A stretch of 64,000 nucleotides of DNA from Prostheceraeus crozeri (Eukaryota > Platyhelminthes > Polycladida > Euryleptidae), in the NCBI GenBank assembly GCA_907163375.1, contig CAJQUW010006099.1:1-64000 (forward strand), read 5' to 3'. The notes beneath the pieces are model-generated. The model saw only the letters and a list, made by a program, of their open reading frames with translations. It did not search any database and was not told where the DNA came from. Both the position numbers and the translations under genes were made by a program. Shown piece after piece: positions 19,801 to 34,800 of this stretch. How positions within the stretch are numbered: the stretch's first letter is position 1; every line of letters starts with the position of its first letter.

Positions 19801-22800
19801 CATTTTCTCAAAAGCATGATACGTCACTGCTCACACTTCGCAACTAGATAGCTTACATAGTTGCCTACTGTATTCGGTACGACGGCATGATGCATTTGAA
19901 ACATGCATGTATATCTGTCTTTCAAAGATACAAAATAATGCTTCATTTTTCATTGAACAACGTTACCTGCAGTTGTCGTTGGCATGGGAGTAGTTGTAGT
20001 TGTAGTGGGCATAGGAGTTGTTGTTGTGGTCGTAGTCGTTGTTGGAACTGAAAGAAAACACGGCGCATGTGTTGTTCATTTCATGACGGACAAAAAGGAG
20101 CAACGAATTCGAAGAAGAAGAGAATCGGAAACCTGGATGGAAAGTTTAGAGAGACAGAGGCATGCACAGACTTGTGTCAATTACTCATGAAATGCAACCA
20201 CCACTTAATTTTTCCGGACGGATATTCTGAGTTCGATTATGATTGTTCCTCGGAGAAACAGACTGCGCCTGTAGCATTGATTTTACAATACCGCATTTTC
20301 TTCTTCCCCCAGTGTTTTCGCTTTAAGTATCAGCTAAGGGTCAGACTGAATAAACTATACTAAGGATGCGTTTACACATGCAACTTGATTGCTGACGCCC
20401 TTCGATTCATGATGAGTTATAGAAAATAATGAAGAACAATTGAAGCTTAAGTATGCCTTCATTTATTGTGCTTCGTGCGCTACCAGTCAATATCAATTTC
20501 GTGAATGGTTATAAAGAGAAGTGCATTGATCTCATCAGCTCATTATCATGTAAGTGTCAGTGAAAAGTGTCAGCTGAAGCCATGCCTTGTTTAACTTTAG
20601 CTACCATTTTTTACTGACACTCAAAAGATAATAAGCTGATGAGGTCAATGCATTGCATGCATCATGGGATCACTGGGTGATCATGGTGGTATCATTATTT
20701 TATTGGTAGGTTTTTTGAGTTTTTGTTAATACATTAACTTTCTGCGCAAATTTCATTGCCCTAATTGTTTTCGAAGATACGTGTACATGTGCGCTTTATC
20801 AAGCTAAAAAGATTTCTCGAATGCAAAGGTCTGAGATACGATAGTTTGAGGAAACAATGACGGCATTGATGCTACACTATAATTTCCCTGATTACAATAT
20901 CAATACTGCAGAACAGTGTTGGAACAATTACACAATTTTTTTCAATTATAATTACAATTACATGGATTTTCCGAACAATGTTGGTCAACTGTGAGATAGT
21001 TGTCCAAAACGATTCAAGTCTTAGTAAATTTGATTTTGACTACAAGATAAAGAAAGAAGTAGGGCCTATTGTTTATTGCAATTCCAACGCTGCAAACTTG
21101 TAATGATCTGAGGTGGAGCATGCCAAAAAGCTTTATCCTGATGAACCATGATATGTCTTATCTCGACGATACAGTTACAGCAACCGCCAGAAACAGGATG
21201 AGTAGTCTGTCTTTGAGTAACAGCAGGCAACTATTATGCGACTCTAGGTAGGCCTAAAACGGTGTTAACGCCCAAAAATAGGTTGCGCCATCTCCTCCTA
21301 CAAAGATCGTCCTACACCCATGCAAAGTCATTTTCCTACACGTACATTCTTTTATATCAAAGTTAGGCCTTACGTTGATAAATGCGTTTTACCTCTCGCC
21401 TGCGACGTTTTAGAGGACAGCCTTTATTAGAGATTGGCGTAAATTATTTGACGAAATATTAATGTACAAATTCGAAAATGCCCATATTATGACATTCGTA
21501 ATTTTGTATGTTCTCTTGTAGAGGCTTATTCTGAAAATTCGGTAAAATGCGGCACAAAATCAGACCTATATGTAGGCCACAATTGTGTATGAAGGGAGCT
21601 ATATGTGTAGTTATAGGCCTGTATCAGCACTCAGCAGCATGTAAATAGAATAATTAAGTATTAAGTTGCATCCTCAGTTGAAAAATAGAATCAGACCTGA
21701 ATAGCTGCTATTTCTTCCAGTATCAGGAATCATCATCAGGCCTAGTTTACATCTCTCAACATCGGCACAACTCCCTATTTAAAGTTGCAGCTATGCCCTG
21801 GTTAATTTGAGATTTGCAATTAGCAAGTTAGTGAAATTTCGACGGACATTAATTAAGTATAATAATAATTATTATCTTTATTAGTCCACAACAATGATTC
21901 AGTAGACATGTATAACAGTGAAAGAGCAAAATACATAAGCATGGAGGAATTACAAGTATCTGGGTGAACAAAACTGTGTGAAGGAAGATTGGAGTCTGAT
22001 GGTTTTGGCGAAGTGAGGAGCAATAGGAAGGCGGTTACGGGGGGTAGGATTCCGCAGGATGAAGCACTCTCGAAGGGGGTGAATTGAGTCATGTGCTATC
22101 ATCTTGATTAGGGAGCAACAGCTTCTTTCAAGGAGGGTGTTGTACGTGGGAGTAATGTCAGTAACTATTATGCGGGAGGCTCGCTTTTCAACTGCATTAA
22201 TTTTGCGTAGAAGGTAGCTAGGGAGATTGACAAAAACAGGACCGCAGTACAGAAGTATGGAACGAATGAAGGCGAAATAGGCTTGGCGAAGAACAGAATC
22301 ACTACAGGAGGCACTCTTAAAGTTCCACAGAATAAAAAGTCTTTGTGAGGCCTGGGCGACGATTTTCTTAACATGCGCGTTCCACTTCATGTCGGTGGAC
22401 ACGTGCACGCCTAGCATTTTCTGGGTTGACACTGACATTAAATGATCGCCATTGGGGAGAGATATGGGACTGATGGATAGATTGGACTTTGTCACAAAGT
22501 TCATGACGGTGCATTTTCCGTTGTTCAGAGGAAGACCGTTGGCAGCAGACCAAGAGACGATGTTTTCATACTCGATCTGGAGATGGTCGTCGTCAGAGCA
22601 TCTCAGAAAATGCAAGATGGTCAGATCATCGGCGTACATGATTGCAGATGAGTTGCTCTCGACGACGGAGAAACTGTCAATCGCCATGCAGAACGCCAGC
22701 GGACCGATGACACTTCCTTGTGGGACGCCGGATGGAGCAGGGTAGGGGTTGGAAAGGCTGCCGGAGACTCGGACAAACTGTTTTCTGTTGCAGAGGAAGT

Positions 22801-25800
22801 TGCTTATCCAGTTGATGACTGGGTCAGGCAAGACGAATTTCGAGCAGGCGTCTATGATCACACGATGAGGCAACATATCGAACGCCTTCGAAAAGTCAAC
22901 TGATAACACCCGCACAGCCCCAAATTGTTTGTCCAGGAATCGCAAGATTCGATCATAAAATAAAGTCAAAGTGGATGTCGTGCCTCGCTCAGGGATGTAG
23001 GCAAATTGTCTTGGGCTCAACTTGACACGTATGGCTGGGAGAAACCACTTCTGCGAGATGATGGTTTCAAGGCATTTCGACAAGATGGGAAGATTAGAGA
23101 TTGGGCGATAATGTTCGGGAGCCGTAGGATTGGGATGCTTGGGAATGGGCACAACATTAGCCCATTTGAAGCAGGTAGGTACGATGCCGGACTGGATACT
23201 CCAGTTGGATATCAGAGACACTGCAGGGGATAACTGCAGGGTATCACACACTATTGGCAAATCGCCTAACTTAGTGTGCCTGAAATAATTAATAACTGCT
23301 GCCTGACAACTCAACAGTAGTCTATTTCTGTGTGAACAAAAAGTAAAAATTGAATAATTCAATTTTCAATATAGCAATCCTTGGATTTTGTGTTCCGTCT
23401 AACCAAAAAGACAAAAGTAATTGACGTGTAATTGACAGACATTTTTCTTCAATTACAATTACAATTACTTCAAAATTTGCAGTTAATTACACAATTACAG
23501 TTACTGTAATTGTTCCAACCCTGCTGTAGATTACAGCCATTTAGCCATATTTCATTGCAATCTACTCACGTGGAGGAGGAACTCCGCAAACTCCGCAGGA
23601 CAATGGACACCGCTGTCGAATGATGTTATTTCTAGTACAATATCCCATAGATCTCCATTGTGTACATGCGACATCTTTGTCCGCACACACCGGCTTCATA
23701 GTCGTGGTGATGACTGGAAGACCTCCTGAAAGAAAATACAATTAGAAATACGAGTGCTGAAGATCGGGAAATCTTCGCGACAGTTCTATCTTCCCTAAAT
23801 GCATCGAATTCGCGAGAATGCTTCAATTATTTGACCACTCTTCATGCTTTGAAAACTCAATTATGTTTATCAGGAATGTCGCTAAGCTCACAAAAACTCT
23901 TGCAAATGCATTTTGTAGATTATATATCACGATTATAATGTGAGATATAGCATGGAAATATTCTCCAAAAAATGTGAAAATAATACAATTGGTGAAAACG
24001 GAAGTGATGTAGATAGGTAGGGAGTGGAAGGACTTGACTGTGGGTGTGAGAGAAATGGAAATGAGACAGGTAGATAAGTTTGTGTATCTTGGTGGAATGG
24101 TCTCTGAATGGTCGGAGCGATACAGAAGTAGGAAGGATACGAGCCGGAGCTGGGGCATAAAGGAAAATGGCAGAAATGCTGGTGGACAGATAAATTGGTA
24201 AGAGGATGCGAGGAATGGTTTTGGAAACATGTGTCTTGCCAGCATTGACTTGCGGACTAGAAGCGGTGGCGTTAACTGAGCTCTCCTGACACTTTCCTGT
24301 ATGTTCCAGCTCCGGCCTATATCCTTCTTCTTACTTCTGCAGCAAAAGATGTTGCAAGTGTGTGAAAATAACTGGATATGGCGCCTCTGTGTTGCAACGT
24401 TGGTGGAGAAATGAAGAATGGTGGAGCTGAGTGAGGAAATAGGATTGAAGAGAACAGTGACACAGAAAGTGGTGGAAAGGAGACTGAGGTGGCATGTGGT
24501 AAGGATGGGAGACGAAGGGGTAGTGAAACAAGTGGAAATAGTGGATGACAGAATGACAAGAAGAAGGGGACGGCCAATGATTGACTAGAAAGACTGTGTC
24601 AAGAGAGACCTGGAGAGCACAGAAGAAGACTGGAGGACTTGGAAGGAGAGGACGAAGGAAAGTTTGAAATGGCAGCCAATTGTTGAGGACCGTGAAATGG
24701 TGTGATGGAGAAGACATAAAGTGACTACTGACTGCCCTTTTGACTATGAATGTCGTGTCATTTCTATCTGTATGACATTTCCCATAACCCTTTTCAGGAA
24801 AAATGGGGTTGTTAAAACAAAATGACAAATTAAAGAAATAGAACATAATAGAATGCAGATAACACGAGCAAGTACCGGCACCTGTTGAATAGCCAAATAG
24901 CTTGCAAACAAATAGGTGAGCTTTGTTAATGATCAACGAGTCTTTAAGTGTTTTGATTCAGAATGAAAGAATCCTGGTACACCTCAACCTTGCAGCATCG
25001 AGTGTTTCATTCATTTTCCAGTGAACTATGGAAGCAAACTACATACTAGAACTTTCTCATGATCTGCATGTGTAAAATTTGTCATCATTCATATTCTTTA
25101 TGGTTACTAGTACGTTGAAACACATCTAGAAGCTACCGGTTTGAGTCTGCTTTACGAATTCTGTTCAATTAGAAGTGAAAATTTCGCTATGCTGTGATTT
25201 TGTAGCGAAAATATTTTTAATGTATCTCTGTAATAGATAACTTGCAAAATATGGTGTTTGTCAACTAACGAAACTATACAGCACTTGATCAGCCTGTTCA
25301 AAATGCGACGAATCAATGATAGTGAATAGTGCACTTACCGCAAAGATTGCAACTGAGGCGACAGTTTTCCTGTGTAAATCGACTGGAAGCGCAATACCCT
25401 CCGGATGCATACTGTGGACAGAGTGGGTCTTTGTCGATGCATCCAGCGGAGGTTGGTTTGGGTGTCGTGGTGGTAGTGGCTGAAATGAAATGAGGAATTT
25501 GAAGAAAAATTGACAAAATCTGAAGACTTTCCACAACAACTTTTGAAGCGATAATTCTGCTAATTCAATCTGAACTTTTATAAGTCATGCACAATGGAAC
25601 TGTTTACATGATGGAAGATGAACTTGGTTCGATACAGAGATTTGGTGCATAATATAGCGGCCAGTTGAAAAGGACTTCCATGCGTTATTATAAGTCTTCA
25701 AACTTTGTCAAGGTATTAAAGTCGGAACCTTAAAATGGTTATCCAAGTCGTGAAATTAGAACACAAGAAAAATAAAAAATGCACAAAGACGGCAATAATC

Positions 25801-28800
25801 TCTATGACACAAATTCGCATGCATTTTCTATTCTTGCAAATGTAATGCATTTTAGTTTCATAATAGGAATGCCAAATTTTAGTCGAAGCTTTTTTTAAGC
25901 GCGACAGGAAGCGTCGTTGTTATGAGGCTAAATTTCATGTAGACTAGTCACAGTTTGAAGATACATGATTTCAAAGTTCAATCAATTACTAAATAACAAT
26001 CACTCTTTTTTATATTTTCCATATTCAGACAGTAGAAAGTTAAAGTTTTAAAGACATTTCTGTTATTACTTTTGCGTGCAATCTGCACTGTATAAGTATG
26101 ATGAATTGAGTGATAGGATGATTCGCATACATAAAATGCGTGCATACTCACGTGTACTGCACCTCCCACACGAAACTGGACATTTGTTCACTACGTATGT
26201 ACTCCTACTACACAAATTCTGATTGGCATATGCCGGACAACTCGGTAATGTGTCCACACATCCTGATAGAAAAATAGAAAATAACGTTCGTAAGTTACTC
26301 GTAACAAGGCGATAGAGGATTGAAAAAACACAGCAAGCATCTGAGACTAGCATTCAATTGACATAACAGTTTAATTACGGTAAAAGTGGATATACGCATT
26401 TGTGTACAGATCATAAGCTCGCAGTTCATGCATAAAGCAAATCTCTCCTGGAAATCCATGATGTGGATTCCCTTCAGTTATCTGATGACGATGGAACTAC
26501 AATAAGCAAAAGAAATTCAATCTTGCGCAGCACTGCATTAACTCCGTGAACGTAGTCTGATTGCAGTAGATGTCAGCTTTCGCAATAAACTTTCACATTG
26601 TTGATTAAAACGTGAAAAATGCTAGTTCTCGGTATTAATGTGAATAAATAAGCCTTGAGTGTGTAAATTGAGGCAATAATTGCACTCTACTGCAGATGAA
26701 ATTTGGTGTATTACTTAACAGGTTACTCTGCCAAACTTTCTTTATGTTGAAAAAATTAGAAAAGAGGAGAGATTTTTAAATTCCTCTATGCCAGAAAATG
26801 TGCTCAAGCTGTACTTATGCAATATCCCAAGATAGCAACCACTAATCTACGGAGCAGTCAATATGTTGCCGCTAACGTCATCATGCAATCTGATGCATTG
26901 ATGTTCTGACATATGGCTGACATTCTCTAACATGGAAGAGGGTGATCAAATTTAAGGAAAGGTTGAAAAGATGCACTTCAACAAATACCTTTAGTAAACT
27001 ACATTACAACCACAAACCGGAGGGATTATAAGCAAACACGTACATGTATCTACACTTATTTTAAGGTTGATAATCTGATGATATTCTCTAAATCCGCAAT
27101 CCCGCTCATACAACGGGGCTTCAGCTGTTATTGTACAAAACTGATTGAACAAGCTTGATGAGCATGAAATGCCTTCGCACAACGACGAATTCTAAGCGTC
27201 GTGCATCGCTAAATGCCTGTTAAATGGAATTGAATATTATGCGTCAGACTGTCGACCTGTAAAATGGCCCGTGTGAGTGCGGTCTTCGGTAGGTGGCCGT
27301 TCCAACTGTATTCAGGAGGTTCTGGTCACTTCAGCTACCTATTTACGTATGGAAAATATGAAATTAATTCATACTGATAGAAGGGATGCAGCAATTCAAT
27401 AATGGAATATTTACATCTATTTCTGGGGGAAAGCTAAAATATATTTTGATTCACAGGAGCCAGTCTGATTTTTGGTCTCGATTTCCAGCTAGGAAGTCAT
27501 TTTTGTGGTTATATCAGGGGCAATAGCATCAACCTTTTGATTACAGAGGACTAACTATGCCCGTCCATGCTATTTTCATTCAACTGCCGAGCAGTGCAGT
27601 GCAAATATGAAAAACAACCTCAAGTGCCGAGAACGAACTGTGCCCTTCCTCTGTAAATTGAATCTGTGTCAACTCGGGAGTTACACAATTTAACAACAGG
27701 ACTGGCAGTGCTCGTCCTCGGCACTCAAGACAATGATCAAGTTTTTAACCCATCCTCAAGAGGTTGAGGCATGTAGAAGTACATCTCATGGAAGCCAGAA
27801 ACATTGAAGCCGACAAGATGACTTGCAGAAACAAAAACTATCAATAATCAAAATAATACATGTATAGTTGACCTTTTGTCCCCTATAGGTATATGTTTAA
27901 ATTATGACAAAACACCTCAGAATAAGCATGCAGATAAACAATGCGAATATTATACTGAAAGTACAGATTACATAAATTACCACAAGGAAAAATTTAGCAA
28001 GACACATGGATGATAGGCATTATCCTCATGTGCTACATGCGCTATTATTTCATGTAACATGTCAAACACAGCAATGAATTTCATGTACACTTACTTGTTG
28101 GAGTGGTTGTCTTTCGAATAGGAATAATTGCTGGAACACCTGGAATAATTTTTGCTAGAATTAGTAAAACACAAAAGAAATATCAATTGAAAAGTCCTAA
28201 AAAGAACACATGAATAACTCGAAGCCATCGAAGTTTTCAAAAAAGCACTTTGTTGAGTACCTAAATTTGAAGTAAGCTTTCCTACTAATTTCTTACAAAC
28301 GCAAGTTGTGATGAAAAAGATCAACATCTCTTGCTTCTAATATAATTGGTGCTATACTAACCTGGGCATCTTCCACAGCTTCGAGAGCATAAGTCATAGA
28401 TATACTGTCGAGTACAGTCTCCATTCAAGGCATATTGAAGACATTCTTTTGCCTTATCCACACATAATGCTGAAATGAAAAAGAAACATTGAAATTCGTA
28501 AATAACATCAGCTATAAGGCTTAGATGAAAATCAGACTGTCCCATTAAGCATCATTAAGGTGCTAGACGTTTTTATTCCTTGTGCATATCACGCGTCTAC
28601 TTATCATATTGCGGTCGGGTTTTCCAGTGAGTTGACGATGGTTAAGCGCTGTTTATGGCTTTTGTTTAGAATTTGCTGAGACACTTTCTAAGTTGTCAAG
28701 TGCCTTTCTCTGATCATAGCACTATTAACTGGATTTCAATTTCAACAATTTTATTTGCGGATGCATATTATTGCCGGAATCTCATTGAAAACCTGGTGCT

Positions 28801-31800
28801 TCATGCATGCTGGTTAGTGCGTCTTTTAGTACATCAAAAATTAGAAATATTTGCCATGCTTTTCAAATTCTTACAAAAGTTGCAGCTTTCGAACGATTTC
28901 AAAAATTGCCTATTGCGAGTTCACGAGTATGTGCAATGTCATTAATAAATTAGTTTATCAAACAATTACAATAGTGAAACGAGCCATCGAGTAACCTATG
29001 TTCGCAGTGTGCGCGTTTGTGCTAAATTATTTTGCTGCTGCTGATGGCTTCTTTCACAGCGATTTTGGAAGTTTTGGCATCAGTGTGTTTGTCTGAGGCT
29101 GGTGGATATTCATATCCTACTGTTGATAGTTGATTTTCCTTCTTGAAGGTATTGTTTGTTTTCCTTCCTTGAATATCAGCGATCAGCAGTTTCACTAGAA
29201 TAATGTTCAATGATGTTTTCTGTGTCATTTCTGCTTCTTGGAACTCCGCAGTGTCCGTTATAGTCCGGCAGCCAGAACGAGTTTCTGCAGGGAACGAGGC
29301 CGAAAATGAGACTTTCACAGAATGATGTTCACCCTATGCCTACTGCGAATCGGCACGTCTGCCGAGTTCTAGTGAGTTCCTCTTCTTGTCAGACAGGATC
29401 AAAGAAAAACACATGTAAATCCAATGGGACGCAGATTGCAGTTTTGGCTAAAATGAAATTTTCCATGTTTTCTCTAATTAAACGAAAAGTATCAAGCCTA
29501 GAGTAATAATTGTTGGCATGGAATGTCTGCAGATCATTTCCTATGATATACATGTGCTATTATCATGCATCTAATCGGGAATGTATGCGAGAATGTGGTT
29601 AAATGTGGATAAAGTTGCTCAAAATGTTTCTGTTTGCCTTCATTAAGAGGCTCGCCAAATCGAAATGTGTTTAGCTTTATAGACAGGGGTGCATGATGAT
29701 GAAAGGAAATGGCCTGAAGACATTCCATGTCAAAAATTATTACTCTGGGCTTAATACTTTTCGTTTAATCAGAGAAAACATGGAAAATTTCATTTTAGCC
29801 AAAAACTGCAATCTGCGTCCCATTGGATTTAAAATGTGTTTTTCTTTGATCTCGTCTGACAAGAAGAGGAACTCACTAGAACTCGGCAGACGTGCCGATT
29901 GGTAGTAGGCATAGGGTGTACATCATTCTGTGAAAGTCTCACTTTCGGCCTCGTTCCCTGCAGAAACTCGTACTGGCTGCCGGACTATTATATCTATTTT
30001 TGGAAAATGTGTTCGCTATGTTCGTCCGTCACTACGCTACCTGTGCAAATGTTATGTGAAAGTTATCATCTTTCGATTTCTTGATTGTTGCTGTACATAT
30101 TGTAGCGGTTGGCTTTGTCAACTGAGCAATTAATCAACCGTTATGAACGGCTGCAGTACCGACGCCCTATCGCGAAATCTCTCAAATATTGATCTACAGC
30201 GCAACAGAGCTGACGTTGATAATGGCAAATGGAAATGTGTCATCAATTTCTAAGGCCTCAGTCCAACTGCGAGCTCTCCCAAAAGCGAAACAGAGCGAAT
30301 AATAGCTTACGGACATACGTTTGCTCGAGACGCTCGTGCTTGCTTTTATTTGCTTTGCTTTCAATATGACTGAGGCCTAATTGCTCTATCTGCCTAATTA
30401 AGAATCTTAATATCACTCACCTCTTTAGAAACCTTTAGAGAGACTGCCGTTTAGCACTTACATCGACCGATAGAAGGCGCTGGACGCCGAAGGCCTTGTC
30501 TTTCTTTTAATCATAACTTAAAATGATAGGCCAATAAACGTTTTACCGACAGGGTCCTGATACTTTTGTTCTGTCTTGAACTCTTTGGAAAATGACTGAC
30601 CTCTCTCGCCGTTTGGTCAATTACGATCCATATTTGTCTCCATGTATGTATTGTAGATATCCTATTGCTTTATTTGACCTGTAAAGCAGATTATTGCCCG
30701 CGAGGGAAATAATACAATGCGCTAGGATATCTGCATTATGCTCCCGGAGACAAATAAGGTTACTTACGCAACTCGTGTGAAGATGTCCCATCTGAATTGC
30801 ATTATTCTCGATCAACAAACAATGCCTCGCCTACGGGCTCGTTCATAGACATGTTGATCTCGAAAAATTCAGTAAAGATGGATACTTTGAACTTATTAAT
30901 AACTATTAATTGTTAATAACTATTGACAATAGATATCCCGAGTACGAAAACTCCAACATGACAAAAATCTATTCCACCACCGTTGGATTTTGAGAATTGA
31001 AATTCAAGCATGAAAAACTGTGAATAACTAATATTTATGCAGATTCGTGTTTTTTATTTAAAGCAGACGAAAGATTCAACAACATGGCGGCAAAGCTCAC
31101 TGAAATATACTTACGATTGATGGTGGTCGTGGTTGTTGTTGTTGTGGTGGTAGTTGTTGGCTTTCTTGTGATAGCGGGAATGCCTGAAATAACAACATTT
31201 GAGTTAGAAACAATTAGACACATAATTAGGCGGTCAGCTCGTCTCCATCTTCGTTCTCCCCGAGGGGAAGTTTTGTATCTTGTAAGACAATGCATTGACG
31301 CTCTATCAAACAATAAGCAGTCTTGTCGATGCTGGCAGAGCCAAGTGCCTCCTTGAAGAGTTCCCATATTGCATGTGGCAAATATGGTTGATATCAATTC
31401 ACACACGGATCGAAGTTCACAGTCATCTGGAGAAATCGTGGCGACTGGAGAATGGTGTCTAGCACTACCTTCCTGATATGCTGCTAAGTCTATTACCCCA
31501 GCAATAGTGCGAATTAATCAAGTCTAACTATACTACTGCTAATATTATGCATGGTGCATGTAAGTTGATAGCAAAGAAATTAGGCATTCTATCACAATAA
31601 TGGGCTAGAACGTACATGAACATCGAAAATAATACTGCGTCGTGGACCTGACATAAGTTTTCGTGACAACGGTGCCTTAACGATGTCGGCTTCCAGTTGA
31701 TTGAAAATGGGAAGATACCGGCTATTCATTAGCGTAATTTGTAAACATTCACGGTTATTATTGTTTCTTATGGTTTCCATACAAAAGCATTTTGATAAAA

Positions 31801-34800
31801 TAACTTACAACATATCGCCGTACAGAAAGAATCTACTGTACAACTGTTGCAGGTTTCAGTATTTTGATTATTCTTAAGATCTAGCAACATTGACCAAGAC
31901 CGGTGCCTATAAGATCGGTTGAAATGACTATCAACAAACCGCGATTGTCCATTCTAGTCTCGCTAGCATAAACAAAGCGAAAAGTCGGATTTCTATGGTT
32001 GGACAATGCCACATTACATACGTATCGCTGGCAAAATCACTATAGGCATATGTCAATGCTAACTCAAATACAACTTTTCTCATTTCAAAATCATAGTGCA
32101 TGAAGCATACAAGTAGAGTACAACGTTTTTCGACATCTCACCTGGACATTCGCCACAACTCTGCTTGCACATGGATTTGACTGTAGGATTGGAACAGTAA
32201 TTGTCGAGGGCGTACTGCACACAGTTGGCGTTAGTATCTCTGCATGGAGCTGAAATAAGAAGACAAATGAAACCGAAGTGCCTCGAATTGATAAAAGAAA
32301 TGGCTACTGTACTTACGTTTCGTTGTTGTAGTGGTCGTGGTTGTGGTAGTCGTCCTCCGAGTGACGCCAGGGATACCTGAAGAGGTTGGGCTAGAAAATT
32401 GCGACAAGTTCAACAGTTGTATTAAAAAAAAATCGTGTATTTCAATCCGTGCATGCACGCGTCACACTCAGTGAAAATGACAGAATATAGGACACCGATT
32501 GGATATAGAAAATGGAAGTGATGCGCGGAAATGAAGGAGGCGATTATTTTCAATGGAAGCAGCAGTGATGCGCGGATATGCACGGATTCATCATGGAGTA
32601 AATGTTCATAAGACAGAGTACATTCCAACCGCAGACCATGACGAAACGATGTTTTTACCATCAGGATAGGTGAAGAAGGTCGACCATTTCAAGTATCTGA
32701 GGTCTGTGATAGATAAAGACAGCACCATTGACAAAGAAATCAGTAGAAGGATCCAAGCGGCTTGGGGAAGCTGGATAAGACTAACAGGGGTGCTATATGA
32801 CAAGAAGATGCCGACAAAATTAAAAGCAAAGGTCAACACAACCATGGTGCGACCAGTGATGCCGTATGGAAGCAAGTGCTGGGCAGTCAACGACAAAAAT
32901 CGCCAAAAGATCGCCGCAACAGAGATGCACATGTTTCGAAGCATCCTCGTGGTAACAAAAAGAGACAAGATAAGAAATGAAGACATTCGCGGAGCACTCG
33001 GGATTCATTCAATCGATAAAATAAGCAGAGACAGGATAAGAAATGAAGACATTCGCGGAGCACTCGGGATTCATTCAATCGATTGGATCATGAGGTGGCA
33101 CAGACTGAGGTGGTACGGGCACGTGGTACGTAGACCTCGTGAGCACCAGACCCGGCTCGTGTTGGGAATGCCTGTGCCAGAGCCACGAAACATCCAACGA
33201 GGGCGGCCAAAGAAAACATGGGAGCGCCAGCTAATGGAGGACATTAATCATTGGATCCTCAACCGTGGATGCACTAGACGGCTCGAGATGGAAGAGGAAA
33301 ATTAGGGCGCCTCCTTCACTGGGACAAGACCTTTCAAGGTGAGCAAGGTGACCATTGCGCAGCAATCGAAACAACAACAATTGATGCAGCAATCGATCTA
33401 ACTTTTCTAATGGCACCACTTCGCATGGTACCTATAACTCCCGCAAAGTGCATCCAAATTTCTTTTCATTTAATTTACGAAAGCGAAGACCAATGGTTCT
33501 TACCTGGACAGAGACCGCAGCTCCGAGGACATGACTGCTTAACAGTGGCTTCCGAACAATATCCATTAGCCGCATAATCGATACAAGCGAGATCCGAATC
33601 AACACATGGAGCTGAAAGAAATGATAGAAAAAAACAAGTGAGAAGTAAAAGAAAAATCTCCATCACCATCTAAGCGTAGGGAGAGAATAAGTTAAGCCAT
33701 ATCAAGAAATACTTTCTGATATATATTTTCTTTTGCCTTATTGGCATCTAAAATGAGAGAATTCGATTTAATTGAACTTTAGTTGATAATCGCAATGCTG
33801 CAAGCATTCTGTACGCACGTCTTGATGAATAAATTTCGTAATCTACATCTCCCATTGTGAACTTGATGGATGCAGGGAAGAGGCACAGTGACGTTATTTT
33901 AGGGTTATTTTTAGCAAAGACTATCAATTACAATCAATTACTGAAATTTTCACAAAAATCTAAATTTTCATTTCACTCATTTAAATGGGATTTGCCTTGT
34001 ATTAGGCGTCATAAATTTGGCGCAATAATGCAAGACGTATTTCTGAGTGCTTTGAAAAGTCAAATTAGAGCTGAAAATGGGCCATCTGGGCCAGCTAGGG
34101 GAGCAAGTGGATGACTAACTAACTACCGTCGGTCAGTTGGAGAGGGTCAACTTTTGCGAACGCAAAATCAGACTGATCGTTTTCTAATTCTGTGCTTGTT
34201 AACCTTCGTCCAACTCAGAGCTAAATGATGACCATCGTCAAATGAGTAGAAGATTTGTCGAACTTAATTGGGTTAAAGGATGAGATTGTACTCATACTGT
34301 CATAGAGGGATAGTACAAACAGCACTGAGAAGTTTTACTTGAACCCTGGCGTGAAGGATTGGTTCCCTGGCTAGAATACCAGATTCATGAACTTCGCGGA
34401 ATTGTTGCGTACAGTGAACGACAAAGCAAGTGCTGTGAATTTTCTCCAAACCAGTGGAATTTTACGCAGTCACAGCTTTCGCGACGGTGGTCATGAAATG
34501 AGACAACACTTCGGAGCAAGAGAAGAAGTGAATGTGAACTAAAATGTGCACTGTAAACAGTATACCGTTCAAAACAGCTAAAATAGCCGCTAAACTGCAT
34601 ATAAAATATCCTTAAATATTTGTTAAAAATGATGACGCTATAACATGATGGGTGATAACGCAACTGTTAAAATCCGTTCATATCAGATAAAACAAGAGTC
34701 TGTTTTTACAGATATTTACAGTTCAGACTGCAAAAACCGCGACACTAATTTTAGCTGTTAATTTTAACGGATATTTACGGTTTACAGCATAGAATAGGGA

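Noticed and set aside
22452-23233. Plus-strand frames across the LINE
   Set aside because: Shadows of the minus-strand reverse transcriptase.
24317-24936. Minus-strand Ser/Pro-rich frames
   Set aside because: Antisense to the LINE remnant; composition artefact.
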